A stretch of DNA of 32,064 nt from Pseudomonadota bacterium (GTDB lineage Bacteria; Pseudomonadota; Alphaproteobacteria; JAGOMX01), in NCBI GenBank assembly GCA_039714795.1, contig JBDLIP010000009.1:1-32064 (forward strand). Reading direction: 5' to 3'. Shown here piece by piece: positions 23,821 through 32,064 of the stretch. The position numbers and the translations under genes are program-made. The notes under the pieces are model-generated. The model worked only from the letters and a program-made list of their open reading frames with translations. It ran no database searches and was not told the origin of the DNA. The first letter of the stretch is position 1, and every line of letters begins with the position of its first letter.

Positions 23821-26800
23821 ATGAATATTTTAAAGCGTATTTTTAATCAATCATTTTGTTGTTGGCTAGTTCTGATCAGCTTTTCCTGGTCGCAGATTGC
23901 TGTTTATGCAACCAGCATAATGCCGCAAGATCCACGTAAACGAACTGCTGTGATTTTTGCTCAGCAAGACAATGGTACAGATGAATTGTTGGGACGGATG
24001 CTGCATCCATTGGATCGTCAAAGCTTGTCTCGAGCTTCTCAAGTCAGTTGGCGCTGGCACGATATTGTGGAAGATGTGCGCAAAGATCAGCTGTGTGATG
24101 GCAAACGCCAACTGTATTCACTCATCTTAGAGGTCACAGACGCTCAAGCCAATGAAGTACAACGGGCTAGGGAGCAATTAAGCCAGTTTCTACAACACAA
24201 AAATACCGGACAAAATCCCGACAAAGCTTTCGTTAAGCGTCTACAAAAGATTCTCACAATGCTGCGTCAGCCTGAAGATTTGATCATAAACTTAAGAAAC
24301 CAACGTGAAAGCCTTATTGCCAATTCATCTTCACAGCACTCAGCTTTGGCACGTCTAAGGCAGGTAATAGAGACGCTTGATGCTTTAATCAGTGAAAAAA
24401 CCGATCTTGCTGATGTATTAGAGGGTGTCTCACAGCATTATCATGGATATCTCCAAGCATTTGATACCCCAGGTCTTGCTTGTGATCAGCATATCAAGTC
24501 AAAAGCTATTTTAACCGGAGAGCATTTTTTAAACACGCTTTCTCCAAGAGATCAGCCTGCTAATAGCTCTCTGTTTGGTGTGCCCATTCGGTCTTATCGC
24601 ATCTCACAATCAATGGCCTTGAATCTGTTGTCCCAAGATCAACATGGTTTATGCATCAAGAAAAACCAAGAAGGTAGTCATCCGGTGAGCTTTTTCCCCA
24701 GCAGCCAACAAGAAAATTTAGGAGTGCATTTTAAAGCCAATATGGGCACCTCTGATTTACCTGTGGGGCAAGAATCAGCCATCTATTGGTTTTCTAAGGT
24801 TTTGTTTGGCAGGGGTATGGCGCCTTCAGCATTGGTAACTCTAAATAACGTCAATATTCTCTCTCCTGCCAAAGGTTCACCGCTGCATAGCCAATACATC
24901 ATGGCTCGAAGCAATGGGCAAACCTCGTCTCAGTTTTTTGCTGAGCACTTTGGCGCAGAACAATACTTCACCGAACCAGATCCCACCCATGTGCTGCAAG
25001 CCAGTTATCATATCGCAGGACCTGGATTGCATGATTTTATCGATGCAGCAGATAAAAATCTAACTCTGTATCAGCAACTGGATGCGCGTAATTTCAGTGA
25101 GCAATTCTTGATCAGTCTATTGACCAATCCAGAAGATGGTAAACCAGATAACTTTAGAGTGCAAAAAGATTCCAAAGGTCGTCAGCACATTACAGGCATT
25201 GATAATGACATGGCCCTCATTGCTCCTGTGGTTTCCTGTGCAAAATATCAAGGAGCCACAAAATTAGCTTGGCATAAAATTGGAGTTAAAAACATACTCT
25301 ACTGTCTACCAGCGATGAACACTGTGGTTGCCCCTGAAGTTATTGCCAGACTGAAAACTCTGCATCCAGAGCAATTCGTTCTGCAATGGCTGCAACAGCT
25401 CTTGCACGACCACCAAGGATATCACAATCTCACCCAACAGGGGTATACCAATAGTCAAGGTGAATTTGGGGCAAACGTCCAACCCTACCTCATTCAAGAT
25501 CTATACCAACATAGCCTTAAACTGCCAGTAAAGATTCCACCTCAGATTGTCCAACAATTAAGCCAAACTTTACGCAAAGTCCAATTATCACTGGAAGATA
25601 ACCGGGCCCTCACCCATTGGCAGCTTTTTTATAAAGTTCAATCCCTGGCAGCCAGGTTCTATCGAGCCATGATTAATTCACACCAAGATGAATCAGTGCA
25701 CGAGACCTACAAATACATTCATGCACAAAATCATCACGACGCGCGCTATGAAGAAAAGTATTTAGAAGAGGTGCTAAATCTTGAAGAACAACTTCCAGGT
25801 AAAACCACTGTTGCTGAAGCCCTAGCACAAGTGACCGCAAGGCCCAGTGAACAGGATAGTTTCATTGCTGTAAACTCTGCTTACAAACAAATCTTAAAAA
25901 ACGTTAACGCACTGCAAACCTCCAGATATTATTTAACTCTGGCTGTTGACTATCTACAAAATCAGCAAGCCCTAACAATAGCCCCTAAACATGCAAGCAA
26001 CAGCTCCAATGATTCAACAATCTCCTTGCACGACAGTTGGTACCGAGACGGTTTGCTCCTTCAAGCTCTGTCTTGGCATAGCCCCATAAAGGTGTTGGTT
26101 TTTTTATTAGAGCAATTACAGTTTGATGCAGGAGTGGTTGATGATCAGAAAGATTATGAAGGTTGGAACAGCTTGCGGCATGCAGTGGTCTCCCATTACC
26201 CACCAATGATCCTTGATCTCTTAAAACAACACTATCAACAACAACATCCTGGCGCGCATGCTTTATCTGCTTGGCTCAACCGGAAAGCTTTGGATCGTCG
26301 CACGGCTCTGGATATCGCCTTACAGGAAAAGAGTGATGTCTTTAACCATTTAATCCAAATCGGATGTTCGCATTGTTCTGAAACCCTAGCCTTAAAGTTT
26401 TATCAACACATTTTAGCCAAGCAAACTAGCCATTTTATCCCCGCCTTTGTCCAATTGATGCAACGCAATCAAGCCATTAGGTGGCGCATTTGTTTAGAGA
26501 CTTTATTTCCGACTTTTCGAGGTAGAAAGCATCTTGGCGCAGCGGATCGAGTCATTACCACTGCAAGTTATACCCAACGTGTTCTGCCCAAAATTATTGC
26601 CCAACAGTTTTTAAAGGCAGATGGAGGGTATCTTGCCTACACCCAAAATGGTAATCATTTGGTGTGTCAGGCCAGTTTGTCCAGTCCTTTGCAAGCATTA
26701 AACAGCTCACTCAATCTCACCCATGGCGTTTATCTGAAAGTATTTCCAGAGTTGCCTGGTATAGAAGAAGCGGTGGGAATCTTAACCCGGCGTATTTTAG

Positions 26801-29499
26801 GATTTGGCGCTCCACATGTGGAAATGATCAAATTGCCCCAAAGCGGTACAGCAAAGATCAATACACCAATTTTGCTCTCGCATGCCATGGGGAGCAAAGA
26901 AGACACCTTAGGTAAGTTTTTAAATAGAAGGCCTGATTTTGAACAGCACCTCGATCAAGACAGCCTGTCAGGAATGATTCTGATGGCGATGCTGGCTAAT
27001 CCTGAAGATGGTAAACCCGACAACTATGTTGTTGAGCCACATCCGACCAAACCAGGAAAGTATCGGGTTGTTGGAGTTGATAATGATCATGCCTTTGTAC
27101 CAGCCATTGTTCGGGAAACTGCACAAAAAACGTTTTGGACCCGTCGAGTTATTCCTGTAGCCCAGGTAAAAACCATTTTGTATTGCTTTGGCCTGATGAG
27201 CAAGCCGGTTCCTACAGCAATGCGTCAGTTATTTATCAACCTACGTCCAATTGAAATTCTCACAGAATGGCTGCGAGAGCTTAAAAAAATCAATAACAAT
27301 TACACTGGATTATTTGAAAAAGATAAAGATCGGCTGGCTTTGTTTGAAAACCAAGAATGTTTCTTAGGGGTTCCGTTTCAAACCGGCGCCATCAGTCATC
27401 TCTATAACAAGATGACTCAATTACGTGATATCCTAACCCAAGATCCCAGTATTACCCATATCGATGTGCTGAGTAAATTAGAGCCGCGTTTGGCTAAACG
27501 TTACCGGTTGGCTTTATTGAACAAATCTGCATCGCCTCTGGATCGTTTTAAACAAGTAGATGTTCCATTTTATCAACAGCAACAAGATGGCAGTTTTACA
27601 ACTCAAACAAAAAGCGGGGATATCTTAAAATCAATGGACATTCCCTTACAAGAAAGTGTGTTTGAATCAATGCGTACTGGTAAGGGGTATGGCCCAAGTG
27701 AAGCCTTAAAAGAGCTGGAGACCATTAAGGAGCAAACAGACCAAAAAAGTCTGGAAGGTCTATTGGCTCAAATCCGAGGAGGACAGAAACTCAATATTTT
27801 TAAAACTCTAACGGTTGAATCGACCCGGGCTGAGTTTTTAAAAGCACTTAATTTTAAAAAGCTCAACCCCAGTGCTCAAGAAGCGGTGCTTGGCTATCTT
27901 CAAGGGAAAGAACTCAGAGAGGCGCATTTTAAAAACTGCTCAGTTCTAACAGATTCACATCTCCAAAGCCTGCAAAGCAACCATCTGCGCCATCTTAACC
28001 TTAAGGGATGCAATCGGATCTCAAATGCAAGCATTAAGCATTTAGCAAATGCCGCGTTAGCGCTTGAGGTCTTGAACCTCAGTCATATCGGGACTTTAAA
28101 GGAGATTGGTGATATCAGCAGGTTTTCTGATGCGGCACTTAGCTTTAATCAACTGAAAACTTTAGCCCTAAATCATTGTGTGAAACTCACGAAATTACTG
28201 ATCACCGCTCCCAAACTGAAGTATCTCAATATTAGTCAGTGTGCAAGACTCAAAGATTCGATGTTAGATACCGTGATTGAGCAGAGTCCAGAATTAAAAA
28301 AACTGGATCTGAAGGGATGTTCAGGCGTATCAGAGCACGAATTTCGCAGATTATATCCGAGCCTTTTTTTACAAGGCCTCCTACCTTTATCGCAGGACGT
28401 GAGAAAAATTATTGAGGTCATAGCACAGGCCCAGGATCAATCACAAGATCAGTTGAAGCTTAATTTGTATAGAAAATTGCAAAATATAGACCCAGAGATG
28501 CTGTCATTTATTGCTAGGTTACTATCCAGTCGATTGACCAATCTTACCTCGCTTAGGCTTGGGAGTAATAATATCGGTGATACAGGGGCTAAAGCTTTAG
28601 CTTTATTGAACAATCTTACCTCGCTTGATCTTTATGGTAATAAAATCGGGGATACAGGGGCTAAAGCTTTAGCTTTATTGAACAATCTTACCTCGCTTGA
28701 TCTTCGGAGTAATAAAATCGGGGATACAGGGGCTAAAGCTTTAACTTTATTGACCAATCTTACCTCGCTTAATCTTTGGAGTAATGAAATCGGTGATGAA
28801 GGGGCTAAAGCTTTAACTTTATTGACCAATCTTACCTCGCTTAATCTTTGGAGTAATGAAATCGGTTATGAAGGGGCTAAAGCTTTAACTTTATTGACCA
28901 ATCTTACCTCGCTTGAACTTTGGGGTAATAAAATCGGTGATGAAGGGGCTAAAGCTTTAACTTTATTGACCAATCTTACCTCGCTTGATCTTAGGTATAA
29001 TGAAATCGGTGATGCAGGGGCTAAAGCTTTAAGTTTATTGACCAATCTTACCTCGCTTGAACTTTATGGTAATGAAATCGGTGATGCAGGGGCTAAAGCT
29101 TTAGCTTTATTGACCAATCTTACCTCGCTTGATCTTCAGAGTAATAACATCGGTGATGCAGGGGCTAAAGCTTTAACTTTATTGACCAATCTTACCTTGC
29201 TTGGTCTTCAGAGTAATAACATCGGTTATGAAGGGGCTAAAGCTTTAACTTTATTGACTAATCTTACCTGGCTTTATCTTGGGTATAATGAAATCGGCGA
29301 TGCAGGGGCTAAAGCTTTAACTTTATTGACCAATCTTACCTCGCTTAATATTGGGCGTAATAAAATCGGGGATGAAGGGGCTAAAGCTTTAACTTTATTG
29401 ACCAATCTTACCTCGCTTGGTCTTCGGTGGAATAAAATCGGTGATCCGGTAAAAGCCCGGTTAAGGGGCGAAATCACTTGTAAAAACTTACAGTTGTAG
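23821..29499 (+). CDS. Giant exported multidomain protein: F-box, two kinase-like domains, ankyrin, LRR
   Basis: 1892 residues from ATG 23821 (AAAGGA upstream); ATG 23779 is in frame but lacks an RBS and would spoil the signal peptide. Order of parts: signal peptide (1-30, to IAVYA); F-box-like segment (about 54-92, ELLGRMLHPLDRQSLSRASQ, then VSWRWHDIVED); kinase-like domain 1 (about 290-600: Lys305, Glu318, catalytic-loop-like EDGKPDN 438-444, GIDND 459-463); ankyrin-like segment (about 750-860, DRRTALDIALQEK); kinase-like domain 2 (about 960-1230: Lys973, Glu982/983, EDGKPDN 1062-1068, GVDND 1085-1089); Cys-type LRRs like those of FBXL proteins (about 1365-1525); and a GALA-type LRR array (1572-1883). 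F-box plus GALA LRR recalls Ralstonia GALA effectors that enter host SCF ubiquitin ligases. The function is inferred; I know no protein with this full order. Confidence 0.8.
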   Translation: MNILKRIFNQSFCCWLVLISFSWSQIAVYATSIMPQDPRKRTAVIFAQQDNGTDELLGRMLHPLDRQSLSRASQVSWRWHDIVEDVRKDQLCDGKRQLYSLILEVTDAQANEVQRAREQLSQFLQHKNTGQNPDKAFVKRLQKILTMLRQPEDLIINLRNQRESLIANSSSQHSALARLRQVIETLDALISEKTDLADVLEGVSQHYHGYLQAFDTPGLACDQHIKSKAILTGEHFLNTLSPRDQPANSSLFGVPIRSYRISQSMALNLLSQDQHGLCIKKNQEGSHPVSFFPSSQQENLGVHFKANMGTSDLPVGQESAIYWFSKVLFGRGMAPSALVTLNNVNILSPAKGSPLHSQYIMARSNGQTSSQFFAEHFGAEQYFTEPDPTHVLQASYHIAGPGLHDFIDAADKNLTLYQQLDARNFSEQFLISLLTNPEDGKPDNFRVQKDSKGRQHITGIDNDMALIAPVVSCAKYQGATKLAWHKIGVKNILYCLPAMNTVVAPEVIARLKTLHPEQFVLQWLQQLLHDHQGYHNLTQQGYTNSQGEFGANVQPYLIQDLYQHSLKLPVKIPPQIVQQLSQTLRKVQLSLEDNRALTHWQLFYKVQSLAARFYRAMINSHQDESVHETYKYIHAQNHHDARYEEKYLEEVLNLEEQLPGKTTVAEALAQVTARPSEQDSFIAVNSAYKQILKNVNALQTSRYYLTLAVDYLQNQQALTIAPKHASNSSNDSTISLHDSWYRDGLLLQALSWHSPIKVLVFLLEQLQFDAGVVDDQKDYEGWNSLRHAVVSHYPPMILDLLKQHYQQQHPGAHALSAWLNRKALDRRTALDIALQEKSDVFNHLIQIGCSHCSETLALKFYQHILAKQTSHFIPAFVQLMQRNQAIRWRICLETLFPTFRGRKHLGAADRVITTASYTQRVLPKIIAQQFLKADGGYLAYTQNGNHLVCQASLSSPLQALNSSLNLTHGVYLKVFPELPGIEEAVGILTRRILGFGAPHVEMIKLPQSGTAKINTPILLSHAMGSKEDTLGKFLNRRPDFEQHLDQDSLSGMILMAMLANPEDGKPDNYVVEPHPTKPGKYRVVGVDNDHAFVPAIVRETAQKTFWTRRVIPVAQVKTILYCFGLMSKPVPTAMRQLFINLRPIEILTEWLRELKKINNNYTGLFEKDKDRLALFENQECFLGVPFQTGAISHLYNKMTQLRDILTQDPSITHIDVLSKLEPRLAKRYRLALLNKSASPLDRFKQVDVPFYQQQQDGSFTTQTKSGDILKSMDIPLQESVFESMRTGKGYGPSEALKELETIKEQTDQKSLEGLLAQIRGGQKLNIFKTLTVESTRAEFLKALNFKKLNPSAQEAVLGYLQGKELREAHFKNCSVLTDSHLQSLQSNHLRHLNLKGCNRISNASIKHLANAALALEVLNLSHIGTLKEIGDISRFSDAALSFNQLKTLALNHCVKLTKLLITAPKLKYLNISQCARLKDSMLDTVIEQSPELKKLDLKGCSGVSEHEFRRLYPSLFLQGLLPLSQDVRKIIEVIAQAQDQSQDQLKLNLYRKLQNIDPEMLSFIARLLSSRLTNLTSLRLGSNNIGDTGAKALALLNNLTSLDLYGNKIGDTGAKALALLNNLTSLDLRSNKIGDTGAKALTLLTNLTSLNLWSNEIGDEGAKALTLLTNLTSLNLWSNEIGYEGAKALTLLTNLTSLELWGNKIGDEGAKALTLLTNLTSLDLRYNEIGDAGAKALSLLTNLTSLELYGNEIGDAGAKALALLTNLTSLDLQSNNIGDAGAKALTLLTNLTLLGLQSNNIGYEGAKALTLLTNLTWLYLGYNEIGDAGAKALTLLTNLTSLNIGRNKIGDEGAKALTLLTNLTSLGLRWNKIGDPVKARLRGEITCKNLQL
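28537..29470 (+). repeat. Thirteen 72-bp LRR-coding tandem repeats
   Basis: Units begin every 72 bp from 28537 to 29401; the last is partly degenerate. Each encodes 24 residues of the form TNLTSLxLxxNxIGDxGAKA plus LxLL. DNA identity between units is very high, including shared codons (GGGGCTAAAGCTTTA). Variation concentrates at the solvent-exposed LRR positions after L-x-L and at D/Y and T/E/A in the IGD turn. This indicates recent duplication or gene conversion with change at binding-surface sites. Confidence 0.95.
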
Positions 29500-29815
29500 A
29501 TTTCGCCTACTGCCGTCAACTCTATCTGGCTGGATATTGATGGAGAGGGAGCGTCGGACATGTTTTAACGCCGACCTTAAAGGCAAGCCCCAGCTTCCGC
29601 AAAAGTGTCTCTGCGGGGATTAAAGGATAAAGATCATGACCAACTCTTTACCTTTCTGTAATGACACATTTTTGCCATATTGTCAAATTAATCTTTAAAA
29701 TTGCGGTGACTGGGTACAGCGCAGACGGTGACGGCAAGAAACTGCTACACTTTTTTGCATTAAGCATGAGACCGCTCACACCTGCGCTGTATACGCAGAA
29801 CATTAACTATCCCCG
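29500..29815. other. Intergenic region between convergent genes
   Basis: No supported gene is seen. It contains a GTCGG/CCGAC inverted repeat near 29553-29577, a CCGCA/TGCGG hairpin near 29597-29617, and CTGCG/CGCAG near 29786-29803. None has a following U-run on the relevant strand. A 20-codon ORF at 29636-29698 has an AAAGGA upstream but nothing else to support it. Confidence 0.5.
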
Positions 29816-32064
29816 CTACCTTTCTAAAGAGAGTTCTCTTTCGACCTCATGTGCAACTTTTTCATAAACTTGTGGGTGATTGTGCTTTAACGCCTCTACA
29901 TTACGTGGGTCGCTTTCCAGTTTAGCCATGACTTCTCTGCGTTGTTTGTGGCTCAGATCAAATGTATCCCAATCACCTTCTTCCCGGCTTGCAGCAATCC
30001 TTTGTTCCAACAGCTCTATAGATCTTGCAATTTCTGCAACCTTATCTCGTGCTACCCTAGCTTGTGGCGCCTCATCTTGTGATTTAATATCTGTGGTATT
30101 AGGGGACATTTGCGATGCCGTTGATGAAATTTCCGGCTGAACACCTGCTATTTTTTTCTGAAGGGTTTGAGATGATGGCAGATCAACAGCGCTGGTATAT
30201 TCTGCAACCTTACTCTTACCTTCTTTCAGTAGTACATCGTTAAAATCTTGCCCTTTTTGCTCGGGCTGAATAATCTGAACCGCGAAGCCCTTTTCTTCTA
30301 AGGTTGCCGCTGCCTTTTGAATGGTTTTGGCCGTTGCAGATTCAAGTCCATCATTATCAGCACATAGGATAATTTCCCGCTCGTCTCCTTGGTAGTTGGC
30401 GATATTTCCAATACCTTGTGAGACAACGATTTTGTCTTTTACCCCTGCCTCCTTAAGCGAAAGCGCGGTTTCGACTCCTTCTGCTATCCAAACTCGCTCT
30501 TTATCTTGACTCTCCTGATTTTGGCTCTGTTGCACAACGACAAAGGAGCCAGTGCCGATTCCATACTTAAGCTTGTTTAATTTTTTCCCGTCCCTGCCTA
30601 CAGCTCTTTGAGCTTGAGGATTTAGGCTTGTTACCTGGATAGAGAGTATCTCGCCATCAAAGTTGCGTCCAACAGCCGCCATACAATCATACTTGGTGGT
30701 TTGCTGCTTGCCTTTATAAACAAAAGCTGTACCCTTAGGGATAAAGCGTAGATCATCTGGCAGAGTACCTTGAATGCCTCTGGTCTCACGCAGGTAAGTT
30801 TCTGCAATGCTGCCTTGGATGGGTTTAGATTGCCGGTAAAGCCCTGCTACTGCTTCAAGCTTTGCCTGGCGCTCTTTCTCCTCTGCTATTGCCGCAGTCT
30901 CCTTTTGCGCTTCCTGTTTTTGGGTGTTTTGCAGCAATTCGGGCATAGCATTTTTATCATAACGCTCTTCGTGGTAACTCTCTTCGTGGTAACTCTCTTT
31001 GTTGTGGCTTTCTTTGTTATGACTCTCTGGTGCAATCCCATAAAACTCAGCCACATATTTCAACTGGTCTTTGAATTCAGTAATTCCTTGTTCCCGGCCA
31101 ACAAGTGCAAATAGATTGCCTCCTTCTCCGGTTTCAAAATCCTGCCATTTTCCCGCACGTCGCCCCTGTAGGGTTAAAACAAAAGAACCCTTCCTGCCAT
31201 AACGCACTTCCTTGGCAGAGCTGGCTGATTTATTAGGACTAATGCCCAACAGGTGCGTTGCCAACTTCTCTGCATCTCTTTGGCAAATATTCTTGACAGT
31301 ATCTAAATCATAACGCGCAAAATTTGCTGCATCTGTGTAACTGGAGCGGGCATTGAAACTACTTGCTGCATTGGGAATACTACCAGAACTTTTAGCAAAC
31401 CCCTTGTCGAACCCTGGATCAATCCTTGGGTCAATCCCATTGCTAACCCCTTTGCCGGCTTTTGCAAACTCCACAGAGATTTTACTCTGGGACATGGTTT
31501 GATAGGTAAGCGAGTCTCCTTTATAAGCATCATAATTCAGATGATCTTGGATTTTCTTCACGAAAGGAGTGCTATCAAGTTTAGCCTCTTGCGAGATTTG
31601 ATATTTCTTCAAGATCTCACGAATTCTATGGGCCCGATCAAACGCAATAATCCGCTCCAGATGAGAACTAGAGCTTAAACGAACTCCTACACTGAAGAAT
31701 GCATGCTGCATTAACCCGTGCGCGCAGGTATTGCGCTGCACCCTTGCTGCATCCAAATCTTCTCGTAGTTCATGTTGCGCCACCGATTCATTCCTGATTT
31801 CTTGCTGCTGCTTTTTGTTTAAAACTAGCTCTGCCAATTGGCGCCTTAAATCATTTCTCTGGAAATCACCGTCCTTGCAATCATCAATGCCTTCCTTGTC
31901 AAATTTCCCATCCTTAACCGTAATATCTTGGTCGGCAAATGAACGCTGCAAACTAGCATGCAACCTGGCATCAGCTGCCTGCAAACAAGAAAATTGTTGT
32001 TGCAGCAGGCTATCAGCTGGCTCAGATAAAACTTGCCGGTCTCCAGCAACAAACCACTGCTCTA
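29816..32064 (-). CDS. Relaxase/primase-type protein with Toprim domain (C-terminal part, 5' end outside window)
   Basis: The frame stays open past the TTG at 31984 to the window edge (EQWFVAGDRQVLSEPADSLL and on), so this is the C-terminal 749 codons or so of a longer gene, not a complete one. A DNA-primase-like block (RYGRKGSFVLTLQGRRAGKW, then QDFETGEGG) is coded around 31105-31210. The Toprim domain follows, with WIAEGVETALSL (about 30470-30500) and IILCADNDG (about 30347-30375), giving the acidic metal-binding Glu and D-x-D. Such Toprim modules sit C-terminal to relaxase/helicase domains in TraA-like conjugation proteins of Rickettsiales elements. A stand-alone large primase is the alternative. 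A Glu/His/Asn-rich linker is built of 15-bp repeats. It is the only tra-related gene on the minus strand here. Confidence 0.75.
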   Translation of the reverse strand, partial: EQWFVAGDRQVLSEPADSLLQQQFSCLQAADARLHASLQRSFADQDITVKDGKFDKEGIDDCKDGDFQRNDLRRQLAELVLNKKQQQEIRNESVAQHELREDLDAARVQRNTCAHGLMQHAFFSVGVRLSSSSHLERIIAFDRAHRIREILKKYQISQEAKLDSTPFVKKIQDHLNYDAYKGDSLTYQTMSQSKISVEFAKAGKGVSNGIDPRIDPGFDKGFAKSSGSIPNAASSFNARSSYTDAANFARYDLDTVKNICQRDAEKLATHLLGISPNKSASSAKEVRYGRKGSFVLTLQGRRAGKWQDFETGEGGNLFALVGREQGITEFKDQLKYVAEFYGIAPESHNKESHNKESYHEESYHEERYDKNAMPELLQNTQKQEAQKETAAIAEEKERQAKLEAVAGLYRQSKPIQGSIAETYLRETRGIQGTLPDDLRFIPKGTAFVYKGKQQTTKYDCMAAVGRNFDGEILSIQVTSLNPQAQRAVGRDGKKLNKLKYGIGTGSFVVVQQSQNQESQDKERVWIAEGVETALSLKEAGVKDKIVVSQGIGNIANYQGDEREIILCADNDGLESATAKTIQKAAATLEEKGFAVQIIQPEQKGQDFNDVLLKEGKSKVAEYTSAVDLPSSQTLQKKIAGVQPEISSTASQMSPNTTDIKSQDEAPQARVARDKVAEIARSIELLEQRIAASREEGDWDTFDLSHKQRREVMAKLESDPRNVEALKHNHPQVYEKVAHEVERELSLER
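30965..31024 (-). repeat. Four 15-bp in-frame tandem repeats in the relaxase/primase gene
   Basis: Plus-strand units CTCTTCGTGGTAACT start at 30965 and 30980, with diverged copies at 30995 and 31010. On the coding strand they give ESHNK, ESHNK, ESYHE, ESYHE. They lie in the linker between the primase-like block and the Toprim region. Confidence 0.85.

Noticed and set aside
28632-29561. Minus-strand ORFs through the LRR array
   Set aside because: They are mirror translations of the 72-bp repeat; repeated DNA keeps several frames open.
29636-29698. 20-codon ORF with an AAAGGA upstream
   Set aside because: Too short, no recognisable product or coupling to a neighbour; could be chance.
31846-31984. 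TTG 31984 as the true start of the Toprim protein
   Set aside because: The frame remains open to the window edge with protein-like composition, so the gene is cut by the window rather than starting there.

Overview
The window looks like part of a conjugative or integrative element from an intracellular or host-associated proteobacterium. The candidates are the Rickettsiales/Holosporales, because of the resemblance to Rickettsiales amplified genetic elements, or the Legionellales. Three things suggest this: a complete F-type type IV secretion (tra) operon, a Toprim-containing relaxase/primase-type protein, and secreted proteins built from eukaryotic-like domains (LRR, F-box, ankyrin, patatin, kinase-like). 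The species cannot be fixed from sequence alone.

Layout. 1-161 is a 23-bp iteron-like array followed by AT-rich DNA, a possible replication origin or regulator-binding array. 458-1914 holds two divergent OB-fold single-strand-binding genes. Between them are a palindromic element apparently read through in a small ORF, a strong sigma70-type promoter (1346-1374) and a leader peptide coupled to ssb. 1952-2171 is a gene-free stretch of consecutive hairpins ending in an intrinsic-terminator-like structure, directly upstream of the pilin gene. 2230-20620 is one tightly packed, mostly overlapping operon: traA-traL-traE-traK-traB-traV-traC-trbI-S26 peptidase-traW-traU-trbC-traN-traF-traH-traG-traD. 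It covers pilin, core channel, ATPase, pilus assembly, mating-pair stabilisation and coupling protein.

After the operon comes a cargo segment. It holds a higBA toxin-antitoxin pair (minus strand), an exported LRR-patatin phospholipase (21625-23721) and a 1892-residue exported protein (23821-29499). The latter combines an F-box-like segment, two kinase-like domains, an ankyrin-like segment and two kinds of LRR, including 13 nearly identical 72-bp repeats. On the minus strand at the right edge is the 3' part of a relaxase/primase-type gene with a Toprim domain; its start lies outside the window.

Working model (inference): the promoter at 1346 drives ssb and reads into the structured RNA, which may decide how much transcription enters the transfer operon. 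The T4SS moves the element, and the TA pair stabilises it. The two large LRR proteins are candidate host-directed effectors carried as cargo. A second theme is short in-frame tandem repeats (12 or 15 bp) in several tra genes, which points to slippage-driven repeat growth in this lineage.
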